The notes beneath the pieces are model-generated. The model ran no database searches. It had not been told where the DNA came from and saw nothing but the letters and a program-made list of their open reading frames with translations. Source: JAAYZK01 sp964535025 (GTDB taxonomy: Bacteria; Planctomycetota; Phycisphaerae; SM23-33; FEN-1343). Taken from it: a stretch of 55,227 bases of DNA. The stretch is from positions 1 through 55,227 of the forward strand of contig CAZHRW010000272.1 in the NCBI GenBank assembly GCA_964535025.1, given 5' to 3'. The position numbers and the translations under genes are program-made. Numbering within the stretch: position 1 is the stretch's first letter; the number at the start of each line of letters is the position of its first letter. Below, piece by piece: positions 24,674 through 33,115 of this stretch.

Positions 24674-27088
24674 GTGAAACTGAGCCATGTGTTCTTCCTT
24701 ATCGTCTGCCTTTCGTGCGGTGCGGCCATCGGCGCGACCTACAGCAGCCCCAGCAACCCTGCCGACCAGGAGATCGGGCTGAACGCCAGCGGCGAACCCG
24801 TTCTGCTGTTCGTCGGGCAGAACGCGTTTCTGCTGGGCGATGACAACGTCGCGTACAACCGTGGGAGCGTCTGCGGCGTGGCCGTCTTCGCGCTGCCGGA
24901 TCTGGGCGGCGAGACGATCGACTCGGCCAGTCTGAGCTTCGACCTGTACAGCGGCTATCCCGGCGGGGTCAACGACTGGCCCAAGGGCCTGGACCTGTAC
25001 GGCGTCCGCTACGCGTCCAGCCCGAGCGTCCTGCTGAGCGACTATGCCCCCGTGGGGGCGGCCCCGGTGGGCAACGGCACGCTGATCCAGGACGACGTCT
25101 TCGTCATGCCCTCCAATGGCTCGTACGCCTGGGCCTCCCACCAGACCGACGCGACGGGCGACGCGGCCTTGGCGGCGTGGCTGGCCGCCCAGTACGCGGC
25201 CGGCGCCCAGCCGGGCGACTACGTGTTCCTCCGGCTCAACGTCGACAAGCCGACGGCCAACAGCGTCCAGGTCGCCTCGGCCAACAACACGGCCCACAGC
25301 GTCCCCACGCTGACGATCAGCACCGACGCCGCCGGCCCCGAGGCGAACGCCGGCGAGGATCAGACCGTCCAGGCCGACCTGCAGAACAACCCCGTCACCG
25401 TCACGCTCGACGGGTCCAGCTCGACCCCCGACGACAGCGTCATCGCCGATTACGCGTGGACCGAGAACGGCTCGCCCGTCGCCTCGGGCATGACGGCCAC
25501 GGCGGCCTTCGCCGTCGGCGAGCACCTGGTGGTGCTGACGGTCGTCGACGTCGAGGGCGACATGGACAGCGACACGGTCCTGATCACCATCCTCGACGGG
25601 TCGCCCATCGCCCCCGTCGCCGACGCCGGGCCCGATCAGGCCCTGGACGATGGCGACGGCGACGGGTCCGAGGCCGTCACGCTGGACGGGACCGGCAGCT
25701 ACGCCGCCGATCCGCGGGCCACGCTCGTGTCGGCCGCCTGGACCGACGCGGAGGGCACCGTCGTCTCGACGGCCTTCACCGCGACGCTCACGCTGGCCGA
25801 GGGCTACCATCCGATGACCCTGACGGTCACCGACAGCCATGGCCTGAGCGACAGCGACACCGTCAATATCGCCGTCGGGCGCGAGCAACTGCTCAACCTG
25901 CCTCTGGACCGCCCGGACTTCCCGGTCCCGGCCGACATCGTCTGGCCCGACGCCGTCGGTGAGCCCCACCTGTGCCTGTGGTACGGCGACAAGTTCGCGG
26001 CGCTGACCATCACCATCGACGACAACTGGAAGCCCGACCACGCCTGGTGGATCCAGATGGCTCAGACGTACGGTTTTACCCCCACGTGGTTCGTCATCGT
26101 CGACCCCGTCGAGAATGCCTCCAATCCCGGCTTCTCCGGCGTATGGGCCGACTTTGCCGCCCTGGCCGCCGCCGGCGGATCCATCCAGTCGCACACCATG
26201 ACGCACGACTGCTCCGACGCCGAACGGCCGGACGCCGACGTGCGGTGGGAGTACCAGCAGTCCCAGGCGCTCATCAACGCCAACGTGCCCGACCAGCAGT
26301 GCCTAGCGGTTGCCTATCCCTGCGGCGCCGGCAAGAGGAACCTGGCCGCCGAGTGCTTCATCGCCGGCCGCGGCACCACCGGAACGCCCAACAAGGCCGC
26401 CCGGATCAACTGGATGTCCACCTGCAGCGCCGGCAGCGCCGGCACAACCGCCGACTTCGTCGACGCGGTCCTGTACGGGACCTCCGGCATCACCTGGCTC
26501 AACAGCAGCCAGTGGAAGCGGTCGTGGCTGTGCACGCACTTCCACGGCGTCGGCGACGCGGCGGCCGTCGAGGCTCAACTGGCCTACATCGATTCCGTCG
26601 GCGACCTGTTCTGGTGGGCGAGCTTCGTTGACGTGGCCAAGTTCGGCCAGGAGCGTGACTCGGCCGAGATCACCGTGGTCGAGAACAGCGAAAGCCGCAT
26701 CGCCTTCGAGATCACCGACCGGATGAACGACCTGATCTTCGACCACCCGCTGACGATCAAGCTCCGCCTGAGCGACGCCTGGGGCGGGGCCGCGACCGCC
26801 ACACAGAACGGCACGCCCACAGCGTGCACACTGACCACCGAGGGCGATTACGATTACATTCTCCTCGATGCGATCCCCGATCGGGGCCTGGTCGAGATCC
26901 TCCCGGGCGCCGCCGCCAAGCCCGGCGACGCCGATGGCGACGGGGACGTCGACCTCGATGACTTCGTCCTGCTGAAGACCAACTTCGGCATGACCTCCGG
27001 CGCCGCCTGGGGCCAGGGCGACTTCGACGGTGACGGGGACGTCGACCTCGACGACTTCGTCATCCTCAAGACCAGCTTCGGCACGTAG
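24674..27088 (+). CDS. Secreted DNRLRE-PKD2-NodB polysaccharide deacetylase-dockerin protein
   Basis: An 804-residue exported protein with the same architecture as the one at 4603-7053: signal peptide (MKLSHVFFLIVCLSCGAA), DNRLRE-like module (about 22-215), two PKD domains (about 222-405), NodB domain (about 420-670) with TITIDDN, SHTMTH and AYPCG, and a two-repeat type I dockerin (about 745-804). The third NodB box reads AYPCG rather than AYPGG. The start is a GTG at 24674 preceded by AGGAGG 8 bases upstream. It follows the IS630-type remnant and precedes a Tat sulfatase on the same strand, separated by a strong hairpin. Confidence 0.86.
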   Translation: MKLSHVFFLIVCLSCGAAIGATYSSPSNPADQEIGLNASGEPVLLFVGQNAFLLGDDNVAYNRGSVCGVAVFALPDLGGETIDSASLSFDLYSGYPGGVNDWPKGLDLYGVRYASSPSVLLSDYAPVGAAPVGNGTLIQDDVFVMPSNGSYAWASHQTDATGDAALAAWLAAQYAAGAQPGDYVFLRLNVDKPTANSVQVASANNTAHSVPTLTISTDAAGPEANAGEDQTVQADLQNNPVTVTLDGSSSTPDDSVIADYAWTENGSPVASGMTATAAFAVGEHLVVLTVVDVEGDMDSDTVLITILDGSPIAPVADAGPDQALDDGDGDGSEAVTLDGTGSYAADPRATLVSAAWTDAEGTVVSTAFTATLTLAEGYHPMTLTVTDSHGLSDSDTVNIAVGREQLLNLPLDRPDFPVPADIVWPDAVGEPHLCLWYGDKFAALTITIDDNWKPDHAWWIQMAQTYGFTPTWFVIVDPVENASNPGFSGVWADFAALAAAGGSIQSHTMTHDCSDAERPDADVRWEYQQSQALINANVPDQQCLAVAYPCGAGKRNLAAECFIAGRGTTGTPNKAARINWMSTCSAGSAGTTADFVDAVLYGTSGITWLNSSQWKRSWLCTHFHGVGDAAAVEAQLAYIDSVGDLFWWASFVDVAKFGQERDSAEITVVENSESRIAFEITDRMNDLIFDHPLTIKLRLSDAWGGAATATQNGTPTACTLTTEGDYDYILLDAIPDRGLVEILPGAAAKPGDADGDGDVDLDDFVLLKTNFGMTSGAAWGQGDFDGDGDVDLDDFVILKTSFGT

Positions 27089-27112
27089 CGATCAGCTTGC
27101 GAAATACGCACC

Positions 27113-27147
27113 GACGGCCCGGGGAGCCTGCAGCGCCCCGGGCCGTC
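27113..27147 (+). terminator. Terminator-like hairpin
   Basis: A perfect 12-bp stem (GACGGCCCGGGG / CCCCGGGCCGTC) with an 11-nt loop lies 24 bases after the stop of the deacetylase gene. It has no T-run. Confidence 0.65.
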
Positions 27148-27289
27148 GTCGTGTCCAGACGCGTCGCTCCGCTTCACCCCGGAATTCCATTCGCCGTGCG
27201 AACCACGCTGCCGGGGAAGCGCTGGACGGGTGGGGAACCTGGAAGTATGCTGGCCAATCAGGACGGCAGGAGAGATCCGGGAGGACGGC

Positions 27290-27358
27290 ATGAGCTTGAG
27301 CTGGCGACAGTTCCTCCAGAGCACCGCGGCGGCCGGGGCTCTGGCGATGACGGGATGA
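27290..27358 (+). pseudogene. Vestigial Tat leader of a sulfatase-like gene
   Basis: A 22-codon open frame, MSLSWRQFLQSTAAAGALAM plus TG, ends at TGA 27356-27358. It has a ribosome-binding-like GGGAGG 4 bases before the ATG and looks like the front of a Tat-exported sulfatase (normally RRQFLQ-type, here WRQFLQ). Nothing of the mature protein follows. It lies 43 bases before the intact Tat sulfatase. It could be the stump of an older gene or a translated leader. Confidence 0.5.
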
Positions 27359-27401
27359 GCCCCCGCAACGGCAGCCGACCGATACGAAACGGAGACAGGA
27401 C

Positions 27402-28853
27402 ATGATGGAACCGGACGCCGTCTCGACCGGGGCGGGCACCACGCGCCGCGATTTCCTCTCGGCCGCCGGACTGGGCCTGCTGTCGGTCTGCATGGCCGGT
27501 GCGCTGCCCTCGCGCAGGGATCGCAAGCCGAACATCATCTTCATCATGGCCGATGACCTGGGGTACGGCGAACTGGGCTGCTACGGCAACACGTTCAACG
27601 AAACGCCCCACCTGGATCAACTGGCCCGCGAGGGGGTGCGTTTCACCGACGCCTACGCCGCGGCGCCGGTCTGCTCGCCCACGCGGGCCAGCATCATGAC
27701 CGGCCTGTATCCGGTGCGAACCGGCATCACCACGTGGCTGCCCCCGTCGACCGAGACCGACAGGTACCTGGAGCCCGAGAAGTACGTGACGGTCAACGAG
27801 GCCCTGACGGCGGCCGGTTACCACACGGGCCTGATCGGCAAGTGGCACCTCGATACCGACTTCCAGGCCAACCCGGGCAGTCCCGTCAGGCATGGCTGGC
27901 ACGAGGTCGTCGGCACCGAGACCGAGTACATCGCCATGGGCGACTACTTCTATCCCTACCAGAAGATCAGCACCTTCACCGAGGGCGCCCCCGACGAGTT
28001 CCTCACCGATCGGCTCTTCGCCGAGGCGGACGGCTTCATCGATCGCAACAAGGACAGGCCCTTCCTGCTGTACCTGGCCCCCTATGCCGTCCACGACAAG
28101 CTCGACGCGCCCCGCGACCGGGTGGAGAAGTACAAGCGGAAGTACGACGCGAAGCACGGGGACGGCCAGGCCGACAGGACGTGGCCTCAGCCGGAGAACT
28201 GGATGAAGAAGGGCAAGCCCGACAATCCGTGGCTGGCGGCCATGCTGGAGGCGATCGACCGCGGGGTCGGTTCGCTCCGTGAGCAACTGAAGCGCCTGGA
28301 CCTGGAGCGGGACACGTACCTCGTCTTCTTCTCCGACAACGGCGGCGCAGGCAACGTGGCCAACAACGGCCCCCTGCGCGGGGCCAAGGGCAGCCACTAC
28401 GAAGGCGGGATCCGTGTGCCGATGATCATCGCCCGGCCCGGCACGATCCCCGCCGGCGGAACCTGCTCGACGCCCGCCAGCAGCATCGACTTCTACCCCA
28501 CCTTCTGCGCCTGGGCCGGCGCCCCGTTGCCCGAGGGCCGCACGCTCGACGGACTTGACCTCAGCCCGACCCTGCAGGGCGGAGGCCTGGACCGCGACCG
28601 GCTCTTCTGGCACTATGCCGAGTTGGACGGCGGCCGCGGCAAGAGCGCGGTCCGCATGGGCCGCTACAAGTACCATGAGTCCATGGACGGAACCATGGAA
28701 CTCTACGACCTGCAGGCTGACCCGGCCGAGAGCACCAACCTTCTGGAAGAGCTGCCCCAGAAGGCCGAGCAAATGCGACAAATCCTCCGCAACTGGCGCC
28801 GCCAGGCCGGCGGGCGGCTGGAGGCGTTCGACGGGAACGGGAAGACGGTCTGA
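27402..28853 (+). CDS. Tat-exported sulfatase
   Basis: A 483-residue type I sulfatase. The N-terminus has a Tat motif (TTRRDFLSAAGLGLLS), the Ca site IMADDLGYGELG (about 48-59), the formylglycine motif CSPTRASIMTGLYP (Cys 91), GKWHLDTD, FFSDNGGAGN (about 308) and the EGGIRVPMI segment, in the order usual for this family. It should act outside the cytoplasm on a sulfated glycan. Two adjacent ATGs (27402, 27405) are possible starts. It is convergent with the beta-propeller gene (8 bases apart). Substrate unknown. Confidence 0.9.
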   Translation: MMEPDAVSTGAGTTRRDFLSAAGLGLLSVCMAGALPSRRDRKPNIIFIMADDLGYGELGCYGNTFNETPHLDQLAREGVRFTDAYAAAPVCSPTRASIMTGLYPVRTGITTWLPPSTETDRYLEPEKYVTVNEALTAAGYHTGLIGKWHLDTDFQANPGSPVRHGWHEVVGTETEYIAMGDYFYPYQKISTFTEGAPDEFLTDRLFAEADGFIDRNKDRPFLLYLAPYAVHDKLDAPRDRVEKYKRKYDAKHGDGQADRTWPQPENWMKKGKPDNPWLAAMLEAIDRGVGSLREQLKRLDLERDTYLVFFSDNGGAGNVANNGPLRGAKGSHYEGGIRVPMIIARPGTIPAGGTCSTPASSIDFYPTFCAWAGAPLPEGRTLDGLDLSPTLQGGGLDRDRLFWHYAELDGGRGKSAVRMGRYKYHESMDGTMELYDLQADPAESTNLLEELPQKAEQMRQILRNWRRQAGGRLEAFDGNGKTV

Positions 28854-28861
28854 TCCCCCGC

Positions 28862-30124
28862 TCAGTCGCGCCGGCGGCGGATCATCGCGGCGGCACCCAT
28901 CGCCAGCAGCGCCAGCGTCGTCGGCTCGGGAACCTGGTAGGTGTAGATGATGCCTGAGCCGGCGTCGTCGCCATGGGCGCCGAGGACGACCCAGTCGCCG
29001 TCGATCGCCGCGAATTGGCCGAGGAAGTCGCCCGGCACGGGATCCGACGCGATCAGCTTGAACAGCTCTTCGCCGGTGGTCAGATCGAACACGTAGGCCG
29101 AGCCGTGGTTGAGATCGTCGTCGTACGCCCCGATCACCGCCAGATGGCCGCTGATGCCGAGGCCGACGCCGAAGCTTCGTCCGGGGGCGGCATCGGAGGG
29201 GGTCAGCTTGAACAGCTCGGCGCCGGTTTCCAGGTCGAACACGTAGGCGGCGCCGGTGAAGCTGTCGTTCTCATGGGCGCTGACGATGGCCACGACGCCG
29301 TCGGTGGCCACGTCGACACCGAACCTGTCCTGGGCGGCACCATCCGACGCCACCAGCTTGTGCAGTTGCTGCCCCGTGGCGGCGTCGTAGACGTACGCGG
29401 CTCCGGCGTAGTCGCCGGCCTGATCGTTGCCGAACGCGCCGACGACCACGCGCCCGCCACCGATGGCGCAGGAACCGCCGAAATAGTCGCCGGCTGTGCC
29501 ATCATCGGGGGTCAGCTTGAACAACTCCTCGCCGGTGGCCATGTTGTACAGATAGGCCGAGCCGCTCTTGACGCCGTCCACCTGGTCGGTCCAGGCCCCC
29601 ACGACACCGAGGTCCTCGTCGGCGGCAACGGAATACCCGAAGTTGTCCCCGCCCATCGCATCGGCGGCGGTGAGCTTGCGCACCTGAGCGCCCGTGGTCA
29701 GGTCGAACACGTAGGCCGCTCCGGAGCGGCTGCCGTCGTCGTCGTCGTACGGCGCCGAGATCAGTGCCAATTGGCCGCCGATCGCCACGTCCAAGCCGAA
29801 ACTGTCGCCGCTCTGGCCGTCGGCGCTTGTGAACTTGCGCACCTGCCCGCCGGTCAGAACATCGTAGACGTAGGCCGAGCCGCTGCCCGAGCCCAGATCG
29901 TCGTCGCCGGGGGCGCCCGTCACGAGCAGGCCTCCACCCAGGGCGAGACTCGAACCGAACTGGTCGCTCCATGCCCTGTCGGCGGCGCGGATCTGGCGGG
30001 TTTCCGTCAGGACCGTGGTCTGTGCCAAGGCCGTCCCGGCCGTCAGTGCCACCAGGGCAAGGCCGACGACGAGAATCGCAAGTGTGAGACGATCGGAACC
30101 GGCGCGGCGAGATACTGCAGGCAT
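28862..30124 (-). CDS. FG-GAP seven-bladed beta-propeller protein with PEP-CTERM signal
   Basis: A 420-residue exported protein. After a signal peptide (about 1-35, LTLAILVVGLALVALTAG) come seven repeats of about 50 residues, each ending in a variant of SGSAYVYDxxTGxxxxKL and starting with a GDxFG element; seven copies suggest one closed FG-GAP propeller. The tail is PEP-CTERM (PEPTTLALLAMG, then RRRRD). It probably binds a ligand at the surface; no enzyme site is apparent. GGAGG lies 6 bases before the ATG at 30124, which is preferred over the ATG at 30130. Confidence 0.85.
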   Translation of the reverse strand: MPAVSRRAGSDRLTLAILVVGLALVALTAGTALAQTTVLTETRQIRAADRAWSDQFGSSLALGGGLLVTGAPGDDDLGSGSGSAYVYDVLTGGQVRKFTSADGQSGDSFGLDVAIGGQLALISAPYDDDDGSRSGAAYVFDLTTGAQVRKLTAADAMGGDNFGYSVAADEDLGVVGAWTDQVDGVKSGSAYLYNMATGEELFKLTPDDGTAGDYFGGSCAIGGGRVVVGAFGNDQAGDYAGAAYVYDAATGQQLHKLVASDGAAQDRFGVDVATDGVVAIVSAHENDSFTGAAYVFDLETGAELFKLTPSDAAPGRSFGVGLGISGHLAVIGAYDDDLNHGSAYVFDLTTGEELFKLIASDPVPGDFLGQFAAIDGDWVVLGAHGDDAGSGIIYTYQVPEPTTLALLAMGAAAMIRRRRD

Positions 30125-30445
30125 GGCCATCCTCCATCGCTGTGAGCCAGACCGCCACCAGGGTTGACTCGCCGCCCTCCGACAGACGACGGGCGAGCAG
30201 GGGCGTCTCGAACTTCCAGAAGATACCACGCTGCCCTCAAAAGCGCCAAGCGCGAATCCTGTCCGTCCAACGAGATCAGGCATCCGTCCACAGAGCGGCT
30301 GGGGAGGCCGGGGCCTTGTGGCGACACAAACCACCGGTTCGGGTGAGTCGAGATGTGGCGCGGTGGCCACAGGAGCGGCGAGTAGCCGCTGACCGGCAGT
30401 TCTGTTGCCCCCCCCGGGTCCGACGAGTCAGGGCGATTTAGAGAT

Positions 30446-30475
30446 CACCCCAAGTGCAAACGAGCACTTGGGGTG
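30446..30475. terminator. Rho-independent-type terminator hairpin
   Basis: A perfect 12-bp stem (CACCCCAAGTGC / GCACTTGGGGTG) with a 6-nt loop is followed by TTTGGTT. It is the best terminator in the window. It stands downstream of the leftward gene at 30766-33084, about 290 bases past its stop. Confidence 0.65.
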
Positions 30476-30569
30476 TTTGGTTACCTGGCCCCCTTCGCCG
30501 CAAACCACGCCCGTAACGCCTGATACGCCAAGGTTTAGCCGAGGGTGCCTCTCTGCGCCCCGGCCGCCC

Positions 30570-30760
30570 CGTTAACCGCTCTTCCGGCCAGACGGCCCGT
30601 TTCGCCCCGTACTCTCGAACTCTCGGCCGTCTGGCGGCTTGCCGGTTAGCGAACACGTTCGAAGTCCACCCTTGAAACGGGCAAATTCGACATCGGCTGG
30701 GGACGGCTCTGGCGAACCGGAGCGCCCCAGTCTGCATGATGGCCACGATGCAAAAGCCGG
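30570..30760. repeat. Degenerate repeat, copy B (compare 1920-2080)
   Basis: By eye the two copies align over about 150 bases, with blocks such as GGCC-GTTTCGCCC, GCGAAC-GTTCGAA, GAAACGGGC and TTCGACATCGG against matching blocks in copy A. In translation LANTFE and TG.FDIG match LANVFE and TGASDI, but frames are broken. Origin unknown. Confidence 0.4.
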
Positions 30761-30765
30761 GTTCC

Positions 30766-33084
30766 CTACCACCTTCGCATGCCAAGAGGCCGCGCGACTG
30801 ACAGCGATGCGAGCAGATCGACCTGGGCGGACAACTCGCCCGTTGGCGTTCCGATCGAACGCCGACGAAACCGCCGGAAACGTTCGCTTCCCTGATGGCC
30901 TCTCTGGATGGGGGCCGGAACGCCTGAACCGTTCGCACCGTCAACGGCGGTCGCCAAGGCCTGCACCTCGATAGAGGCCGAGGCAATGCTCTGCCCGAAA
31001 TTGTTCTTGAGGATGACGAAGTCGTCGAGGTCGACGTCCCCGTCGCCGTCGAAGTCGGCCCGGCTGTCGACAAGCGGATGCTGGCCGAAGGTGGTTTTGA
31101 GGATGACGAAGTCGTCGAGGTCGACGTCCCCGTCGCCGTCGGCGTCGCCGGGCACCGACGGCTGGACGGCCGGACCGGTCTGGATCGTCAGGACCGGCAT
31201 GTCGGAACTGTCGGCACTGTTGACTGTGTAGTACTTGTAGCTGCCGGGGGTGGTGGTATCGGCGTTCAGCCGGAGGAAGACGAAATCGCCCGCCTGGGCG
31301 CCGGCGACGATCTGGGCGTTCAGATAGGCCGCCAGGGCCGCCGAGGCGTCCGAGGTGATCCATCCGATCGCCGAGGCGGGCGTCGCGAAATCATCCTGCA
31401 GGGCCGTCGCGTTCGGGTCGCCGTCGTAGACGTCCTGGTAGAAGTCGATTGCCTGGACTCCCTGGATGGTCCGATACGGCAGCCCGTACAGGCTCACGTT
31501 GAAGACGACGCCCGTGCGGATTTGCACGAGGTTCACCTTGAACGAAGCGTCCGTGACGACCTCGCCCGGGTTCAGCGCGGGCAGTTGGAGCGGGAAGATA
31601 GCGGCGCCTCCGCCCACGCGGTGGCTCAGATCCCCGGCCGGCCGCATCGAGCCGTCGCTGTAGACGACGCGGTCGCTCAGCAGCCCATAGACCTCGATCG
31701 TCCGGGCCAGCACCGGCGCATCGACGGTGATGACCACGGTATCGGTGTCGGTCGCGCCGGCGTCGTCGGTGACCGTCAACGTGAGGGCGTGGGCGTTCAC
31801 GTCCAGCGTCACCGTGGGCGTTTCGCCCGTGGCGATCGCCGTGCCGTTCTCCGTCCAGGCGTAGGCGGCGATCGTCCCGTCGGGGTCCAACGAGGCGGTC
31901 GCGTCCAGCGTGATGGCCTCGCTGCCGTCCTGGTCGGTGTCGACGAGCGTCCGGTGCGGCCCGGCGTCGGCGACGGGGGCCTGGTTGCCGGCGGCCGGCA
32001 GGACGAGAACGAGAACGCCCTCGCTGTTGGTCGCGCCGTCGTCATCGGTCGCTGTCAGGTCCACCGTGTGGCTGCCGACGGGCAGGGTCAACGTCGCCAC
32101 CGCGCCGGTGGCGATCGCCGCCAAGTTTTCCGTCCAGACGTAGGCGTCGATCGTTCCGTCGTTGTCGTGCGAGCCGGTCCCGTCCAGCGTGACGGTCTCG
32201 CTGCCGTCGCCGTCGGCGTCGGTCACGGTGATCGTCCGTCCGGGCTTGGCCACGGGCGGCTGGTTGGTCAGCGGATTCTGGGGAATCGGCTCGCCGGTGT
32301 GGTAGATATTGCCGACGAACGTGGGGGTGCCGCTAAAGGTGATGGGCGAGCCGGAACCGGAGGAATCCTTCTCGAAGACGTTGTAGCGGAATGTCGCGTT
32401 CGTCGGCGCGCCGTAGTCGCCGGCACTACAGTAGACGGTGAACGACCCGCCGGAAAGGAAGTTTTCCTCGATGGTGATGTTGTCGATCGGCCCATTGCTG
32501 GTGGAGATGATCATGGCCGACGTGGACGTCTGGTAGGGGCCCTGGACGGTGTTGTGACGGACGACCCAGCCGGTGCTGTCGCCCGAGTCCTGCATGCCGT
32601 CGTTGTGCGTGCCATCCTCTCTATACTGATCGTGGATGTAGCAGTCCTCCACGAGCATGCCGGAACTGAGTTTCAGCCCGTCATGGGCCCCGGAGATGTC
32701 ACATCGCCGGATCGTGTAGTTGCCGCCCATCACGTTTACGGCGTCGCCCGGCGCACCGATCAGCGTGCAGTCCTCGATGAGCGTGCCGACGCCGTACACT
32801 CGGATGTTGAACCCCCCGCCGGTGATGCGGGAGCGGCGGATCGTCACGTTGTCGGCGTCGATCGTCAGACGCCCGGCGACGTCCTCCTCTTCAATGACGG
32901 TCCCGTCGACGGTGATGGTCCGGCCGCTGGTGGGCGTCAGGTCATCGGCCGTCAGCCCCACCCCGGCGATGCCGGTGGTCGAGGCGTTGGGGAACCCGGC
33001 GGGAATCGCAATCCGTTGCCCATAGGCGACGGCGCCAAGGCACAACACAGACAGCACGGCCAGATTGAAGAACCCTGAACGCAT
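30766..33084 (-). CDS. Secreted beta-helix-PKD2-DNRLRE-dockerin protein with unusual C-terminal extension
   Basis: A 772-residue exported protein: signal peptide (MRSGFFNLAVLSVLCLG), right-handed parallel beta-helix (about 45-270, with NVTIRRSRITGG and IEDCTLIGAP turns), two PKD domains (about 280-455), a DNRLRE-like module (about 460-645) and a two-repeat type I dockerin (about 650-703). About 70 further residues follow, Arg-rich (RFRRFRRRS), unlike any other dockerin protein here, which all end within a few residues of the second repeat. The extension probably arose by loss of the normal stop. GGAGGAG precedes the ATG. The beta-helix may be a lyase or a binding module. Confidence 0.82.
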   Translation of the reverse strand: MRSGFFNLAVLSVLCLGAVAYGQRIAIPAGFPNASTTGIAGVGLTADDLTPTSGRTITVDGTVIEEEDVAGRLTIDADNVTIRRSRITGGGFNIRVYGVGTLIEDCTLIGAPGDAVNVMGGNYTIRRCDISGAHDGLKLSSGMLVEDCYIHDQYREDGTHNDGMQDSGDSTGWVVRHNTVQGPYQTSTSAMIISTSNGPIDNITIEENFLSGGSFTVYCSAGDYGAPTNATFRYNVFEKDSSGSGSPITFSGTPTFVGNIYHTGEPIPQNPLTNQPPVAKPGRTITVTDADGDGSETVTLDGTGSHDNDGTIDAYVWTENLAAIATGAVATLTLPVGSHTVDLTATDDDGATNSEGVLVLVLPAAGNQAPVADAGPHRTLVDTDQDGSEAITLDATASLDPDGTIAAYAWTENGTAIATGETPTVTLDVNAHALTLTVTDDAGATDTDTVVITVDAPVLARTIEVYGLLSDRVVYSDGSMRPAGDLSHRVGGGAAIFPLQLPALNPGEVVTDASFKVNLVQIRTGVVFNVSLYGLPYRTIQGVQAIDFYQDVYDGDPNATALQDDFATPASAIGWITSDASAALAAYLNAQIVAGAQAGDFVFLRLNADTTTPGSYKYYTVNSADSSDMPVLTIQTGPAVQPSVPGDADGDGDVDLDDFVILKTTFGQHPLVDSRADFDGDGDVDLDDFVILKNNFGQSIASASIEVQALATAVDGANGSGVPAPIQRGHQGSERFRRFRRRSIGTPTGELSAQVDLLASLSVARPLGMRRW

Positions 33085-33115
33085 GGCTCTACTCCTCCAG
33101 ATTGGGGCAGTCCGT

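Larger units (their letters stand above)
27089..27401. other. Intergenic region with a hairpin and a vestigial leader
   Basis: The region contains the 12-bp stem at 27113-27147 and a 22-codon Tat-leader remnant at 27290-27358 (both listed separately). A possible promoter-like CTGGAC...TATGCT lies near 27225-27252, too weak to list on its own. Confidence 0.5.
30125..30765. other. Intergenic region, 641 bp, with a terminator and a decayed repeat
   Basis: No gene is supported. It holds the hairpin at 30446-30475 and, at about 30570-30760, the second copy (copy B) of the degenerate sequence found at 1920-2080. Confidence 0.5.

Noticed and set aside
31078..33078. Long plus-strand open frame (666 codons) opposite the beta-helix dockerin gene
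   Set aside because: It is a mirror of high third-position GC in the real gene. Its translation is Gly-Val-Asp-Arg-rich without domains, whereas the opposite strand encodes clear modules.
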